Of a DNA stretch of 61,139 bases, positions 6,881-15,582 are shown piece by piece. Below the pieces are notes generated by a model. It saw only the letters and a program-made list of their open reading frames with translations, was not told the DNA's origin and did no database searches. Positions within the stretch are counted from its first letter, which is position 1, and the number at the start of each line of letters is the position of its first letter. The DNA is from Pseudoflavonifractor phocaeensis. GTDB taxonomy: Bacteria > Bacillota > Clostridia > Oscillospirales > Oscillospiraceae. Location of the stretch: the NCBI RefSeq assembly GCF_021531375.1, contig NZ_JADYTU010000010.1, forward strand, positions 1 through 61,139. The letters run 5' to 3'. The position numbers were made by a program, and so were the translations under genes.

Positions 6881-9844
6881 ATGAAAAGAATAGCAAAAAT
6901 TCTCCTTCTTGTTACTATTATGCTTTTAGAACTCTCCACAAATGCTTTTGCAGAAGAATTAAGAAGCGAAGATTCTTCAGTAATTGTTTCCATGGGAGAT
7001 TCTTATTCGTCTGGAGAAGGAATCGAGCCTTTTTATGGTCAAGACTTACCTATTTCTCTGAAAGTAAAAAACTATAGTTGGCTTGCCCACAGGTCTGAGA
7101 ATGCTTGGTCAGGCATGCTTTCGCTTCCTTCTCTCAGCGGAACAATGTCAGAGAATGCCGACAATTGGTATTTTGTAGCCGCATCAGGTGCTACAACTGC
7201 GAATATAAATGGAATATTTGAAAAGACATATTATAAAAAGCAACCTTCTAGGACTCTTCCTGATTTGCAGGGCACGGTGCCTCTTCCTTCCCAAATCAGC
7301 ATTTTCGAGAAGTTAAGAGAAGAAGGAAAAGCAGCTGACTATGTTACAATTACAATAGGCGGAAATGATGTAGATTTTACTGGAACTGTGATAGCCGCTG
7401 TATGTAGTAGTACATATTTAACGCCTGCTTATTTATCAGATAAGATTAATAATACATGGAAAGATTTCTACGAAGGAGGAATACGAGAAAGTATTTGTAG
7501 CACTTACGAAAAAATTCATGAAGCTGCGGGAAAAGATGCACGAATTATAGTTGCCGGATATCCCAAACTACTGGATCCCGGCGGAAGTATGTTCTTGTTT
7601 TCAGAGGATGCTGCGCAATGCTTAAACAGGGCGGTTAGCCAATTTAATGATGCGATTGAATCAATCGTGTATGACTATAGGCTTATTCATGGATATGATA
7701 TTTGGTTCGTTTCTGTGGAAGAAGCATTTCAGGGGCACGGAGCCTACTCTGATGACCCTTATCTTAATGAGGTAATCATAGGAACACGCTCCGAGGACAT
7801 TAATGATTCAGAGGTAATAAGTTCATACTCGATGCACCCTAATTATGAAGGTGCCTGTATATACGCAGAATGTGTACAAAGCAAAATTGACGAATTAGAG
7901 GGGGTATTGTCTGAATCATCTAATACTAAATACAATACTGACTTGTTACTGTCGGTTTATGATATAAACAATAGTGCATATAACGACTACACGATAGATA
8001 TAACTGGCACCTATAATACCGGATGGTTTGGTTGGTCGTGGTTCGGTTGGTTTGAAAAAGATTATAGCGAACACATTGTAATCAACGATTCAAATTCTCA
8101 AGCCATCGCCTTGAATGCCAACGGAAATTATGTGATAACTATAACGGATAACAAGGACGATTCAAAAACATACTCTAAAAATATAGAAGTATCGAATGAA
8201 TATCCAAATAAGCGCATTAACTTCTCTACAAATTTTGGCGTAATGCTGGAGACAAATATATATGGCGATTATGAAGAATCCGATATTCCGACTGATGCCG
8301 TCGAATTTGACGGTCATCACTATTATGTATATAACCTGGACACGGTGACCACTTGGGAAGAGGCAAAAGAATATTGTGAATCTCAGGGAGGTTATCTTGC
8401 AACGATTACCAGTCAGGAGGAGGACGAATTCGTTTATGCCTATTTGCGGAACAACTTCGAATATGAAAGCGCGTATTTCAGCTTTACTGATCGAGACGAA
8501 GAAGGAACTTGGGTGTGGGACAATGGCGAAGTGAGTTCCTATACAAACTGGCATTCCGGAGAACCAAACAGTGAAAATCCCAACGAGGATTTCGCTATGT
8601 ATTATTACAAATATTCAGATGGATCTTGGAATGACGGCGATTTTGGCAATCGGACGGTGAGCGGTGGAAGAGCGTTCATTTGCGAATGGGGCGAATATGA
8701 AACTGCCTCAAACAGTCAGTCGCAGGAACCTATCAGAACCACTTCGGATGAACGGGATATTGTTTTAGTTCTCGATACATCCGGCAGTATGTCTGGAACC
8801 CCTATGGAGGAAACAAAGAAGGCAGCAACCAATTTTGTCAATACCATTCTTGAAGAGGATGCCAGCATCGGGATTGTTACTTACGAGGACAGTGCGGAAT
8901 GGCTTTCCGATTTTTCTGTTGACAAAAACCACTTGACAGGAATCGTGGCGGGTATTTCCTCTGGAGGAGGGACAAACATTGAGTCTGGGTTGGCAGAGGC
9001 AAAATCCATGTTGGATAGTAGCAATGCCAAGAAAAAAATCATTGTACTTATGAGCGATGGCGAACCAAACGAAGGCAAGGAAGGTGAAGATCTGATTGCT
9101 TATGCTGACGAAATCAAGAGTAGCGATATCCTAATTTATACGTTGGGATTCTTTGAGAATATGGGCGGAAGCAAATCATCAGCGCAGTATTTGATGGAGC
9201 ATCTGGCCAGCGATGGCTGCCATTATGAAGTTGCCAGTGCGGATGATTTGGTTTTCTTCTTCGAGGATATGGCGGATCAAATCAACGGACAAAAATACAT
9301 TTATATCCGTATCGCCTGCCCTGTTGATGTTACGGTCACACACAACGGTGAGACATTGTGTTCTGCCGAAGATGATTTGAATGTCCGAACGGATTTCGGA
9401 ACATTGACATTTGAGGATAACGAAGATGTGACCAATGCCAACGAAGATGACCGGATCAAAGTTCTCAGGCTTAAAGAAGGTGCCGAATATGACGTGAAGA
9501 TAACTGGCACCGGACACGGCCTCATGGACTACACAATAGGTTTCATGGACGAAAATGGCGATTACAGCGATTTCAGAAGATTTGAGAATATCAAGATTAC
9601 ACGAAGAACGGAAATTGACACCGTTGCGGCAGTATCCAAAGAAAGCGTACTGAACATTGACGAAGATGGCGATGGCAAGTATGACTTGAAGTTGCGAGCT
9701 GAAGAAAACGGCTATGGCGAAGAAGTCGAGGAATCCATCTTGATTTATATCGTTGCTGTCAGCGGTGCGGTACTACTCCTTCTGATTGTTATTCTCATTG
9801 TACGAAAGAACCGGAAAAATAAAAAATCAAAGGAGAACAACTGA
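6881..9844 (+). CDS. Giant surface protein: SGNH hydrolase + C-type lectin + VWA, 987 aa
   Basis: I start at ATG 6881 because it gives a clean signal peptide (KRIAKILLLVTIMLLELS, cleavage near TNAFA-EE); AAGGAGG lies 14 nt upstream. The SGNH/GDSL hydrolase domain (about 35-340) shows GDSYSSGEG (39-47, nucleophile Ser), GGND (160-163) and a C-terminal SMHPN with the catalytic His near 319. A spacer contains an aromatic patch with repeated GW/FGW (about 380-392). A C-type lectin-like domain (about 475-605) carries EPN (561-563) and WND (583-585), the Ca2+/sugar-binding motifs. A VWA domain follows with MIDAS DTSGS (632-636). A membrane helix near 955-975 with a basic tail anchors the protein outside the cell. 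It is the centre of the zinc-ribbon operon and may bind and deacylate a glycan; the substrate is unknown. Confidence 0.85.
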   Translation: MKRIAKILLLVTIMLLELSTNAFAEELRSEDSSVIVSMGDSYSSGEGIEPFYGQDLPISLKVKNYSWLAHRSENAWSGMLSLPSLSGTMSENADNWYFVAASGATTANINGIFEKTYYKKQPSRTLPDLQGTVPLPSQISIFEKLREEGKAADYVTITIGGNDVDFTGTVIAAVCSSTYLTPAYLSDKINNTWKDFYEGGIRESICSTYEKIHEAAGKDARIIVAGYPKLLDPGGSMFLFSEDAAQCLNRAVSQFNDAIESIVYDYRLIHGYDIWFVSVEEAFQGHGAYSDDPYLNEVIIGTRSEDINDSEVISSYSMHPNYEGACIYAECVQSKIDELEGVLSESSNTKYNTDLLLSVYDINNSAYNDYTIDITGTYNTGWFGWSWFGWFEKDYSEHIVINDSNSQAIALNANGNYVITITDNKDDSKTYSKNIEVSNEYPNKRINFSTNFGVMLETNIYGDYEESDIPTDAVEFDGHHYYVYNLDTVTTWEEAKEYCESQGGYLATITSQEEDEFVYAYLRNNFEYESAYFSFTDRDEEGTWVWDNGEVSSYTNWHSGEPNSENPNEDFAMYYYKYSDGSWNDGDFGNRTVSGGRAFICEWGEYETASNSQSQEPIRTTSDERDIVLVLDTSGSMSGTPMEETKKAATNFVNTILEEDASIGIVTYEDSAEWLSDFSVDKNHLTGIVAGISSGGGTNIESGLAEAKSMLDSSNAKKKIIVLMSDGEPNEGKEGEDLIAYADEIKSSDILIYTLGFFENMGGSKSSAQYLMEHLASDGCHYEVASADDLVFFFEDMADQINGQKYIYIRIACPVDVTVTHNGETLCSAEDDLNVRTDFGTLTFEDNEDVTNANEDDRIKVLRLKEGAEYDVKITGTGHGLMDYTIGFMDENGDYSDFRRFENIKITRRTEIDTVAAVSKESVLNIDEDGDGKYDLKLRAEENGYGEEVEESILIYIVAVSGAVLLLLIVILIVRKNRKNKKSKENN

Positions 9845-9845
9845 T

Positions 9846-10481
9846 ATGGCAAAGTTTTGTGGTAACTGCGGAACTCAGTTAGAGGACAACGCAAAGATAT
9901 GTGGCAAGTGTGGAACACCTTTGGATGGTGCGTCTGCCAATATCCCGGGGCTGAAAGTTACAGACCCGGAGAAGCAGAAGAAGATGAAAAAAACGGTCAA
10001 GAGCGTGGTTGTTCTGGCTGTCCTTGTTGTTGTGGCTGTGATTACATTTAATGTTGTATCGCAGTATACGGGCTATAACGGCCTGCTTCGCAAGGTGATG
10101 ACAGCGTATGAAAAGTACGACATTGACACTCTCATTTCTGTATCCAGCGATATGTATTTCTACGGCGAGGAAGATTGGGTTGAGTATTATTTCGAGTACA
10201 ATGTCGGTGATGATTTGGATTCTTTTGAATCCTCTGTCGGGCATAGCTACAAGCTCTCCTACGAAGTCAATGAAATCTATACGCTGTCCGAACGCAAGTT
10301 GGACGAGATGTTGAGCGAAATCGAATATACATACGCTGACTTTGATGTAGACACAATCGAGAAAATTGTTGTTGCAGATTTGACCGTAACGGCCAAGCAG
10401 GGTAGCAAGTCTGTCAATCAAGACATGAACATTGTTATGTCCAAAGAAGATGGAAAGTGGAAATTGCTCTACATTCAATAA
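9846..10481 (+). CDS. Zinc-ribbon single-pass membrane protein, 211 aa
   Basis: The start ATG overlaps the end of the giant surface gene region (1-nt gap), with AAAGGAG upstream, so the two are translationally coupled. An N-terminal ribbon CGNCGTQLEDNAKICGKCG (residues 5-23) is followed by a short linker, a membrane helix (about 56-76) and an outer domain of about 130 residues rich in Glu/Asp/Tyr. The outer part has the look of a small NTF2/DUF4878-like fold that ends DGKWKLLYIQ, a common ending of that fold. It probably works with the surface protein encoded before it. Confidence 0.8.
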   Translation: MAKFCGNCGTQLEDNAKICGKCGTPLDGASANIPGLKVTDPEKQKKMKKTVKSVVVLAVLVVVAVITFNVVSQYTGYNGLLRKVMTAYEKYDIDTLISVSSDMYFYGEEDWVEYYFEYNVGDDLDSFESSVGHSYKLSYEVNEIYTLSERKLDEMLSEIEYTYADFDVDTIEKIVVADLTVTAKQGSKSVNQDMNIVMSKEDGKWKLLYIQ

Positions 10482-10500
10482 TGCCAAGGAGGATTGAATC

Positions 10501-11580
10501 ATGTACTGTGGAAATTGTGGAAAGGAAATAGCTGACAACGCCACTTTCTGCCCGGAATGTGGAGCGAAGATCGAAGCTGCACGGCAGGCAGTTAAGCCCA
10601 AATCATTCAGCCCCAAAACGAAAAAGTTGATGAAGCTGGGTGTCCTTGTTGTTGCAATTATCGCTGTGGCTTTTATCGGGTTAAAGGTGTTCTCTTATAT
10701 CCAAAGCATTCCGTCTGAGGAAGAAATCCAGATGGCAGCAAATAATGTGGCGAACGGCGCACTTGTTGCAAGTGATGGGAAGTGGATATACTATAACGAC
10801 AGCGGCTTGTGCAAAATGCGTCTGAAAGATGGTTCCAAGCAATCCGTTATTTCCAGTGACATTTATGCTGAGCATATGTTTTATATTGGCAACAATCTAT
10901 ACTACTATTCCTTCCCCGGATACTATGTGCTGGATGGAACAGTTGGTGAAGATTTAGGGTTTAGCGTTTTTACAGAAAACTGCATTCAGTTTGATGGGAA
11001 AAAGTTTTATGTAACAGGTTCTTCCAACTATGAGGATGGTGGAGTATATTCTACGAAAGTGGGAAATACAAATAAAGGCACAAAGCTCTCCGACATCCAC
11101 CCCACCCGACTGCTCTTGCAGGGCGATTACCTGTATGTTGTCAGCGGATTTAGCTCCATTAACGATTTGCCAAATGATAATTACGGAACATGGAGAATGA
11201 AGCTGAATGGCAAAGACCTGATTTCGATTTTTGATTATTGTCCAAGCTATCTGGTTTTCTCCGGTGACAAGATGTATTACACAAATGAGGATCGAACAAT
11301 CTGCTCGGCAAATCTGGACGGGTCAAACGAAACTGTTTTCGAGGGAACTGCTGTCAGCAACGGATTGAATGTGTCTGAGGATTACATTTTCTACATTTCA
11401 TCCGACACACAGACAATCTATCGTATGGACAAAGATGGTAGCAATAAGACAGAGTTAAATGCCGACCGAAGCGGCAGACTGAATGTTGTTGGTGAATGGA
11501 TTTTCTATGAAAACCAAGATTACGACTACGAAATCTACAAGATGAGTTTTGATGGCAGCTACAATCAACCAATCTATTGA
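10501..11580 (+). CDS. Zinc-ribbon membrane protein with outer beta-propeller-like domain, 359 aa
   Basis: CAAGGAGG lies upstream. Residues 3-22 form a zinc ribbon (CGNCGKEIADNATFCPECG), a membrane helix spans about 42-64, and residues 80-359 hold repeated units with aromatic YY/W and a KDGS/LDGS-type turn (for example KMRLKDGSKQSV, RMKLNGKDLI, SANLDGSNETVF, RMDKDGSNKTEL, KMSFDGSYN). This pattern is typical of DUF5050/LDL-receptor-YWTD-like beta-propellers. The propeller would face outward. It is the last gene of the operon and ends at the convergent terminator shared with the dynamin genes. Confidence 0.85.
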   Translation: MYCGNCGKEIADNATFCPECGAKIEAARQAVKPKSFSPKTKKLMKLGVLVVAIIAVAFIGLKVFSYIQSIPSEEEIQMAANNVANGALVASDGKWIYYNDSGLCKMRLKDGSKQSVISSDIYAEHMFYIGNNLYYYSFPGYYVLDGTVGEDLGFSVFTENCIQFDGKKFYVTGSSNYEDGGVYSTKVGNTNKGTKLSDIHPTRLLLQGDYLYVVSGFSSINDLPNDNYGTWRMKLNGKDLISIFDYCPSYLVFSGDKMYYTNEDRTICSANLDGSNETVFEGTAVSNGLNVSEDYIFYISSDTQTIYRMDKDGSNKTELNADRSGRLNVVGEWIFYENQDYDYEIYKMSFDGSYNQPIY

Positions 11581-11613
11581 TTTATACTTATCCAAATAAT
11601 GACTAAGCCAAAG

Positions 11614-11643
11614 GCGATCAACCGTAAAAAGTTGGTCGCTTTT
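11614..11643. terminator. Convergent terminator
   Basis: A 9-bp stem (GCGATCAAC/GTTGGTCGC, one G-U) has T4 on the plus side. It serves the zinc-ribbon operon and also encodes the last residues of the minus-strand dynamin gene, whose TGA stop lies in the left arm. Confidence 0.6.
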
Positions 11644-12925
11644 GAATAGCCATTTCAATAGGCACGATTCCACAATGGATAAGAGCCTCGCCCTTTCTAT
11701 CCCCATTGCTTCTGGCCTCAGACAACTTCATTTCAAGCAGTCCTCTTACAGAAGGTGTTAGCGGAGCCTTTGTTTCAAAGTGCATTTCGGGATTGTTGTT
11801 AAACTTACGCACTTTGCCTTTCGCCTCGTAGACCTCATCGTCATCATCGTCATCGTTTTCTGCGAGGATTGTTCTGATATTCAATGCGGTCAAAGCAGAG
11901 GCAGGATAGATATTAGCATTTTCGATTCCATTATCTTTCAAGTAGCTTCTAACCTTTTCCAAAGAAGCATCAACGCTATCTTCCCCTTTTTTAAACTCGT
12001 CCAGTTTGTTTACAACAAAGATGAATCGGTCTCTGGACTGCTTACCACCAACATGCATACTGTTAGCAACATAGCTCAATAAGTCATTGTCGTCATTTAC
12101 AGCCAACTGAGTGGCATTCAAAATATACAGGACTACAGCTTTCGAAGACTCAGAAAGCATACGGCGGGTCGCTCTCTTATGCTCTGGGTCTCTAGAATTG
12201 TTAGGACCGGGAGTATCAACAAGGACAAGGGACACATCGTCCGACGATACGAACGGAATATTACCTTCGGCACGAATTTTTGAAACTTCCGGACTGCTAT
12301 TCAACTTCTCCATAATTTCAAAAGTGAGGTTCGGATATGTCTGGATAAGTTGGCCGTTTGTATCGTAAGCCTTTGCTGTAAAGCAATCGCCATCGTTATC
12401 TTTAATCTCGGTAATGGTTGCAGTACAAGCTTCTTGTTTTGCGGGCATTAACTTCTGCCTCAGCAATGCGTTAATCAAGGTAGATTTTCCTGCACTCATC
12501 GTTGCAACAACATTGACTTCAAAATCACTACTCTTTGCCAGGTTAAATGCTCTCACAACGTCCGGTTTTTTCAATTCATCAAACGGACCTTCTTGTATTT
12601 CTTTAAAAATTTCGCTGATAGCATTCTCCTTGTCAGCAACTTCCTTGGCAGGTATATGTGTCGGTTCTTCAATATGAAACCCGCGTTTATTGGCTTCTTG
12701 GCGCATCGATTCCACATCTTCAAAATCAAGAATAGTTCCATGGAAAGTAATATGAAAGTCGCGAGTTCTATATTCTTCAAAAACAATGTCAGGAAGTTCC
12801 TCAATCCACTCTTGAAGACGTCTGTCACCAAAATTCAGTTTGCTTTTTTGATGGGGGACATTGCCATCAACCAAAATCGTAGTTTCCAGACGATAAGGGT
12901 TGTATTTAATCATCATTTCTTTCAT
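11618..12925 (-). CDS. Dynamin-like GTPase 2, 435 aa
   Basis: This belongs to the dynamin family of large GTPases, which use GTP to remodel membranes. Motifs: G1 ATMSAGKST (141-149), a CTATI element near 168-172 fitting G2, G3 DTPG (237-240), and G4 NKLD (306-309). A run of Asp (about 338-343) follows the G domain. The N-terminal 120 residues are a separate domain I do not recognise. It is much shorter than typical bacterial dynamins (600-1200 aa), with little room for a helical stalk or membrane paddle. It starts 4 nt after the upstream GTPase stop, so the two are coupled and may form a heteromer. Two-protein dynamin systems (LeoA/LeoBC, 'Eleos') are known in phage defence; membership here is inference. 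Confidence 0.85.
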   Translation of the reverse strand: MKEMMIKYNPYRLETTILVDGNVPHQKSKLNFGDRRLQEWIEELPDIVFEEYRTRDFHITFHGTILDFEDVESMRQEANKRGFHIEEPTHIPAKEVADKENAISEIFKEIQEGPFDELKKPDVVRAFNLAKSSDFEVNVVATMSAGKSTLINALLRQKLMPAKQEACTATITEIKDNDGDCFTAKAYDTNGQLIQTYPNLTFEIMEKLNSSPEVSKIRAEGNIPFVSSDDVSLVLVDTPGPNNSRDPEHKRATRRMLSESSKAVVLYILNATQLAVNDDNDLLSYVANSMHVGGKQSRDRFIFVVNKLDEFKKGEDSVDASLEKVRSYLKDNGIENANIYPASALTALNIRTILAENDDDDDDEVYEAKGKVRKFNNNPEMHFETKAPLTPSVRGLLEMKLSEARSNGDRKGEALIHCGIVPIEMAIQKRPTFYG

Positions 12926-12929
12926 AAGC

Positions 12930-14264
12930 CTAACCTCTTAATCTATAAAGTATTTTTTCGAGTTGTAAAATCCCAGAATGTAACAACACTTGATAGCTTT
13001 CGGAGTCAATATCACCTTTCAGCTCCTCATCCATGGTATCCGGATAATAAGTATCAAACTGGTACTCATCCTTTTTTAGCTTTCTTGCCATTCTGTCAAG
13101 TTCATCTTGGTCTTCTTCATCAAGGGTTTCTTCATAAATGCTCATCTTTGACAAGTATGCTGCAGCAGAAGAAATGGGTACAACTAAAGGAGACACAAAT
13201 CCTATTTCAGTTAATTCGGATACTACAGCAGATAGAGTTTCTGATACAGAATCCTCTTTTTTTCTGAATTTATCCAATTTATTAACTACAAACACAATGT
13301 TACCTTTGTAGTTTTCAAAAACAAACCGCAGGTGGTTACAGTCATCATCAGACCCAATGTTTTCTCCATTCAGTAGATAAACGAGCGTATCGGCTTTGGT
13401 TTCTTTGATATATCGCTCAGCAATGTCCTTATGCGCTTTATTTTGAGAAGAATTAACTCCTGGAGTATCAATGAGCCATATTCTCTTTGCATTTCTTCCG
13501 AGTGTACGGAAATGTGTTCCTACAATGATTTCACTACTGGTGTTCAGCGTATTATCATCCATAAGTGTTTGATGATTAGCATCTAATTCCAACGCATAGT
13601 CCTGCTCGTAACAATACCCATCCTCATATGGCTTGTTCTTTATGTAATGAATTTTTGCAGTACAAGCGTCATTTTGAGTTCGGTTAATTTTTTTTCCTAC
13701 AAGGGCATTTAGCAAAGTAGATTTCCCTGCACTCATGGTTGCGGTAACAATTATTTTAATCGGTTCTTCTGACAAGAAGGCCCTGTTCTTTTTCCAACAA
13801 TCAGCAAGATATGTGATTTGGTCAAAACCTTCAAGGGAAATATCGGGATTGTACAACGCATCAAATACATGGCGAATATTTTTTTGAAATCGCTTGTGAT
13901 AGATGCTTGACAATTCTGAATAAATCAACTCGCCTTTTTCTTTGTCGTTGATTGCATTCATAAAGATGCAATCAAGAACTACACAATAGCGGTATGAAAA
14001 AAACTTAAATGGCTTGAATTTTGTCGCCACTACAGATTTGGAGTGTTTGAGTAATTCAAAGCCTTCGTATCTATAGTCCTGTGAGTTTTCCAAAAGCGCC
14101 TTTTTATATAGTTGTAATGTTTCATTTGCCCACATGTTTTCTGGTGAAAACTTGCGGACAAAATATTCAAGAACATTGACATATTTACACTTATACGAGT
14201 TTGTCTCTTTTAAGACAGGATGCCCTTTTAGCATCTGTGCTACTTCAAGGTTTAGCACATCCAT
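12930..14264 (-). CDS. Dynamin-like GTPase 1, 444 aa
   Basis: Motifs: G1 TATMSAGKST (about 174-183), CTAKI for G2, G3 IDTPGVNSS (266-269 for DTPG), and G4 NKLD (328-331), followed by KFRKKEDSV, which closely matches the second GTPase. The two are paralogues, but their N-terminal regions (here about 165 residues) differ. I use the ATG that is 7 nt after AAGGAG; the TTG and ATG just before it are too close to the ribosome-binding site. It follows the WYL regulator gene by about 24 nt. The final third is short and acidic, ending in a helical segment. It probably acts with the downstream GTPase at the membrane. Confidence 0.85.
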   Translation of the reverse strand: MDVLNLEVAQMLKGHPVLKETNSYKCKYVNVLEYFVRKFSPENMWANETLQLYKKALLENSQDYRYEGFELLKHSKSVVATKFKPFKFFSYRYCVVLDCIFMNAINDKEKGELIYSELSSIYHKRFQKNIRHVFDALYNPDISLEGFDQITYLADCWKKNRAFLSEEPIKIIVTATMSAGKSTLLNALVGKKINRTQNDACTAKIHYIKNKPYEDGYCYEQDYALELDANHQTLMDDNTLNTSSEIIVGTHFRTLGRNAKRIWLIDTPGVNSSQNKAHKDIAERYIKETKADTLVYLLNGENIGSDDDCNHLRFVFENYKGNIVFVVNKLDKFRKKEDSVSETLSAVVSELTEIGFVSPLVVPISSAAAYLSKMSIYEETLDEEDQDELDRMARKLKKDEYQFDTYYPDTMDEELKGDIDSESYQVLLHSGILQLEKILYRLRG

Positions 14265-14288
14265 ACCCATGCTCCTTCCTAACAAAGT

Positions 14289-15299
14289 TCACTTAAAATA
14301 ATGACTATAGACACGTCCGACTTCTTCCTTTATTTCTTCAACAAGGCACTTCGGAGAAATGACTTTAATGTGATGTCCCTGGCTTAACAACCACATTAAA
14401 ATTCCCTTGCCAAAGGTTTCTGCCTTTACGGTATAGACCCCTTCTTTTTCTTCTACTACTTTTGCCATAGGTAGCTTGTCCAACACAGCTTCAATCGAAG
14501 GACCATAGTATTTGAACTCCACTTGCTGAAGTTCTCCACCATACATAAACTGGACCCTATTCTTATACTCACCCTCTTTGAACCTATCCTTATAAGGAAT
14601 CACAAACTTCTCGTTTGTGTCCTTAACACTCTGAATACGGTCGATACGGTAGATGGTAGGGAAGGGGTCATCCTCTTTATCAAAGTCCTTCCTTTTCTCA
14701 GGGTCAACTATGAATCCCATCAAATAGAAGTAATACTCTGAAAACAGGATACCCACAGGTTCTATCTTACGAACCACCGTCTCTTTCCCTTTTAATCTGG
14801 AGTAAGTTATTTCCAGGATATGTTTCTCCTTGATTGCCTGGGCTACTTCCCATAGGAAATTCGTATTCGCAGAAGGATGGGCAGGGTCAGTATAATGGAA
14901 AAGCTCATTTGAGATATAACCCTCTATCTGGTCCTTGTCCTTAGGGGAAACACTCAAATTAAGAATTCTCCCCAAAAGGGAAGTCATCTCATCCTTTGAA
15001 AACGCCCTGCTCTCAATCAAAATCTTACAGACAGCAAGCATCTCGCCTTCAGAAAGATGGCTGACCTCCTGTGTTATCAGCTTATAACCCCTCTCCTTGG
15101 CATCATACTCAATACTCTGCATGACACCATTTTGGGCTACCTGCTCTGAAAGAAAGCTGCGAATGGAATCAATGTCTCTCTGAATAGAGCGGACATTTAC
15201 GCCATAGCGCTCTGCTGCATCCTGTTTGTTGACTACCTTACCCATCTGGAACTGTCGATATAGTTCTAAGATACGGGTGCTCTTTGAATCCAAAGGCAT
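14289..15299 (-). CDS. WYL-domain transcriptional regulator, 336 aa
   Basis: The N-terminal winged helix-turn-helix (about 5-65: RILELYRQFQMGKVVNKQDAA..YGVNVRSIQRDIDSI) is of the DeoR/HTH-11 type. A WYL domain (about 145-250) and a C-terminal WCX-like extension (to 336) follow. WYL proteins bind nucleic-acid-type ligands and often control phage-defence loci. Start support is AAAGAGGTGG. It is the first gene of the operon with the two dynamin-like GTPases and probably regulates it from the ~280-bp region upstream. Confidence 0.9.
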   Translation of the reverse strand: MPLDSKSTRILELYRQFQMGKVVNKQDAAERYGVNVRSIQRDIDSIRSFLSEQVAQNGVMQSIEYDAKERGYKLITQEVSHLSEGEMLAVCKILIESRAFSKDEMTSLLGRILNLSVSPKDKDQIEGYISNELFHYTDPAHPSANTNFLWEVAQAIKEKHILEITYSRLKGKETVVRKIEPVGILFSEYYFYLMGFIVDPEKRKDFDKEDDPFPTIYRIDRIQSVKDTNEKFVIPYKDRFKEGEYKNRVQFMYGGELQQVEFKYYGPSIEAVLDKLPMAKVVEEKEGVYTVKAETFGKGILMWLLSQGHHIKVISPKCLVEEIKEEVGRVYSHYFK

Positions 15300-15528
15300 G
15301 ACACCACCACCTCTTTAAGTCTATATTGACATTATAGCATCAACAATAGACACCATTTGTCCATCTCGCCTATTTCTCTTGAAAAATCTACATTTTTCTT
15401 GGTTGCATTATACCAGTAATCATGTATTTTCTCAACCACCTTTGTAACTATTACACGCAATTATATATCCACGTAGCATAGGTTTGCGTAAGCATTAAAC
15501 TCCAACATAGTTCACATTACCAAGCAAA
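15300..15528. other. Upstream region of WYL operon, no gene
   Basis: This AT-rich non-coding stretch lies between the ART-HD terminator and the WYL operon. It probably holds the WYL-operon promoter and operator. No credible ORF, RNA gene or strong repeat is visible. Confidence 0.5.
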
Positions 15529-15560
15529 CGAGGGGTGCCGGTAATTACCGGCACCCCTCG
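15529..15560. terminator. 32-bp perfect palindrome, probable terminator
   Basis: CGAGGGGTGCCGGTAA is followed at once by its exact reverse complement. On the minus strand it lies 22 nt after the ART-HD stop codon and is followed by TTTGCTT. The absence of a loop in the symmetric form (a 4-nt loop forms if the central AATT opens) is unusual. Confidence 0.65.
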
Positions 15561-15582
15561 CTCCAAATTAGAGATGCATGAG

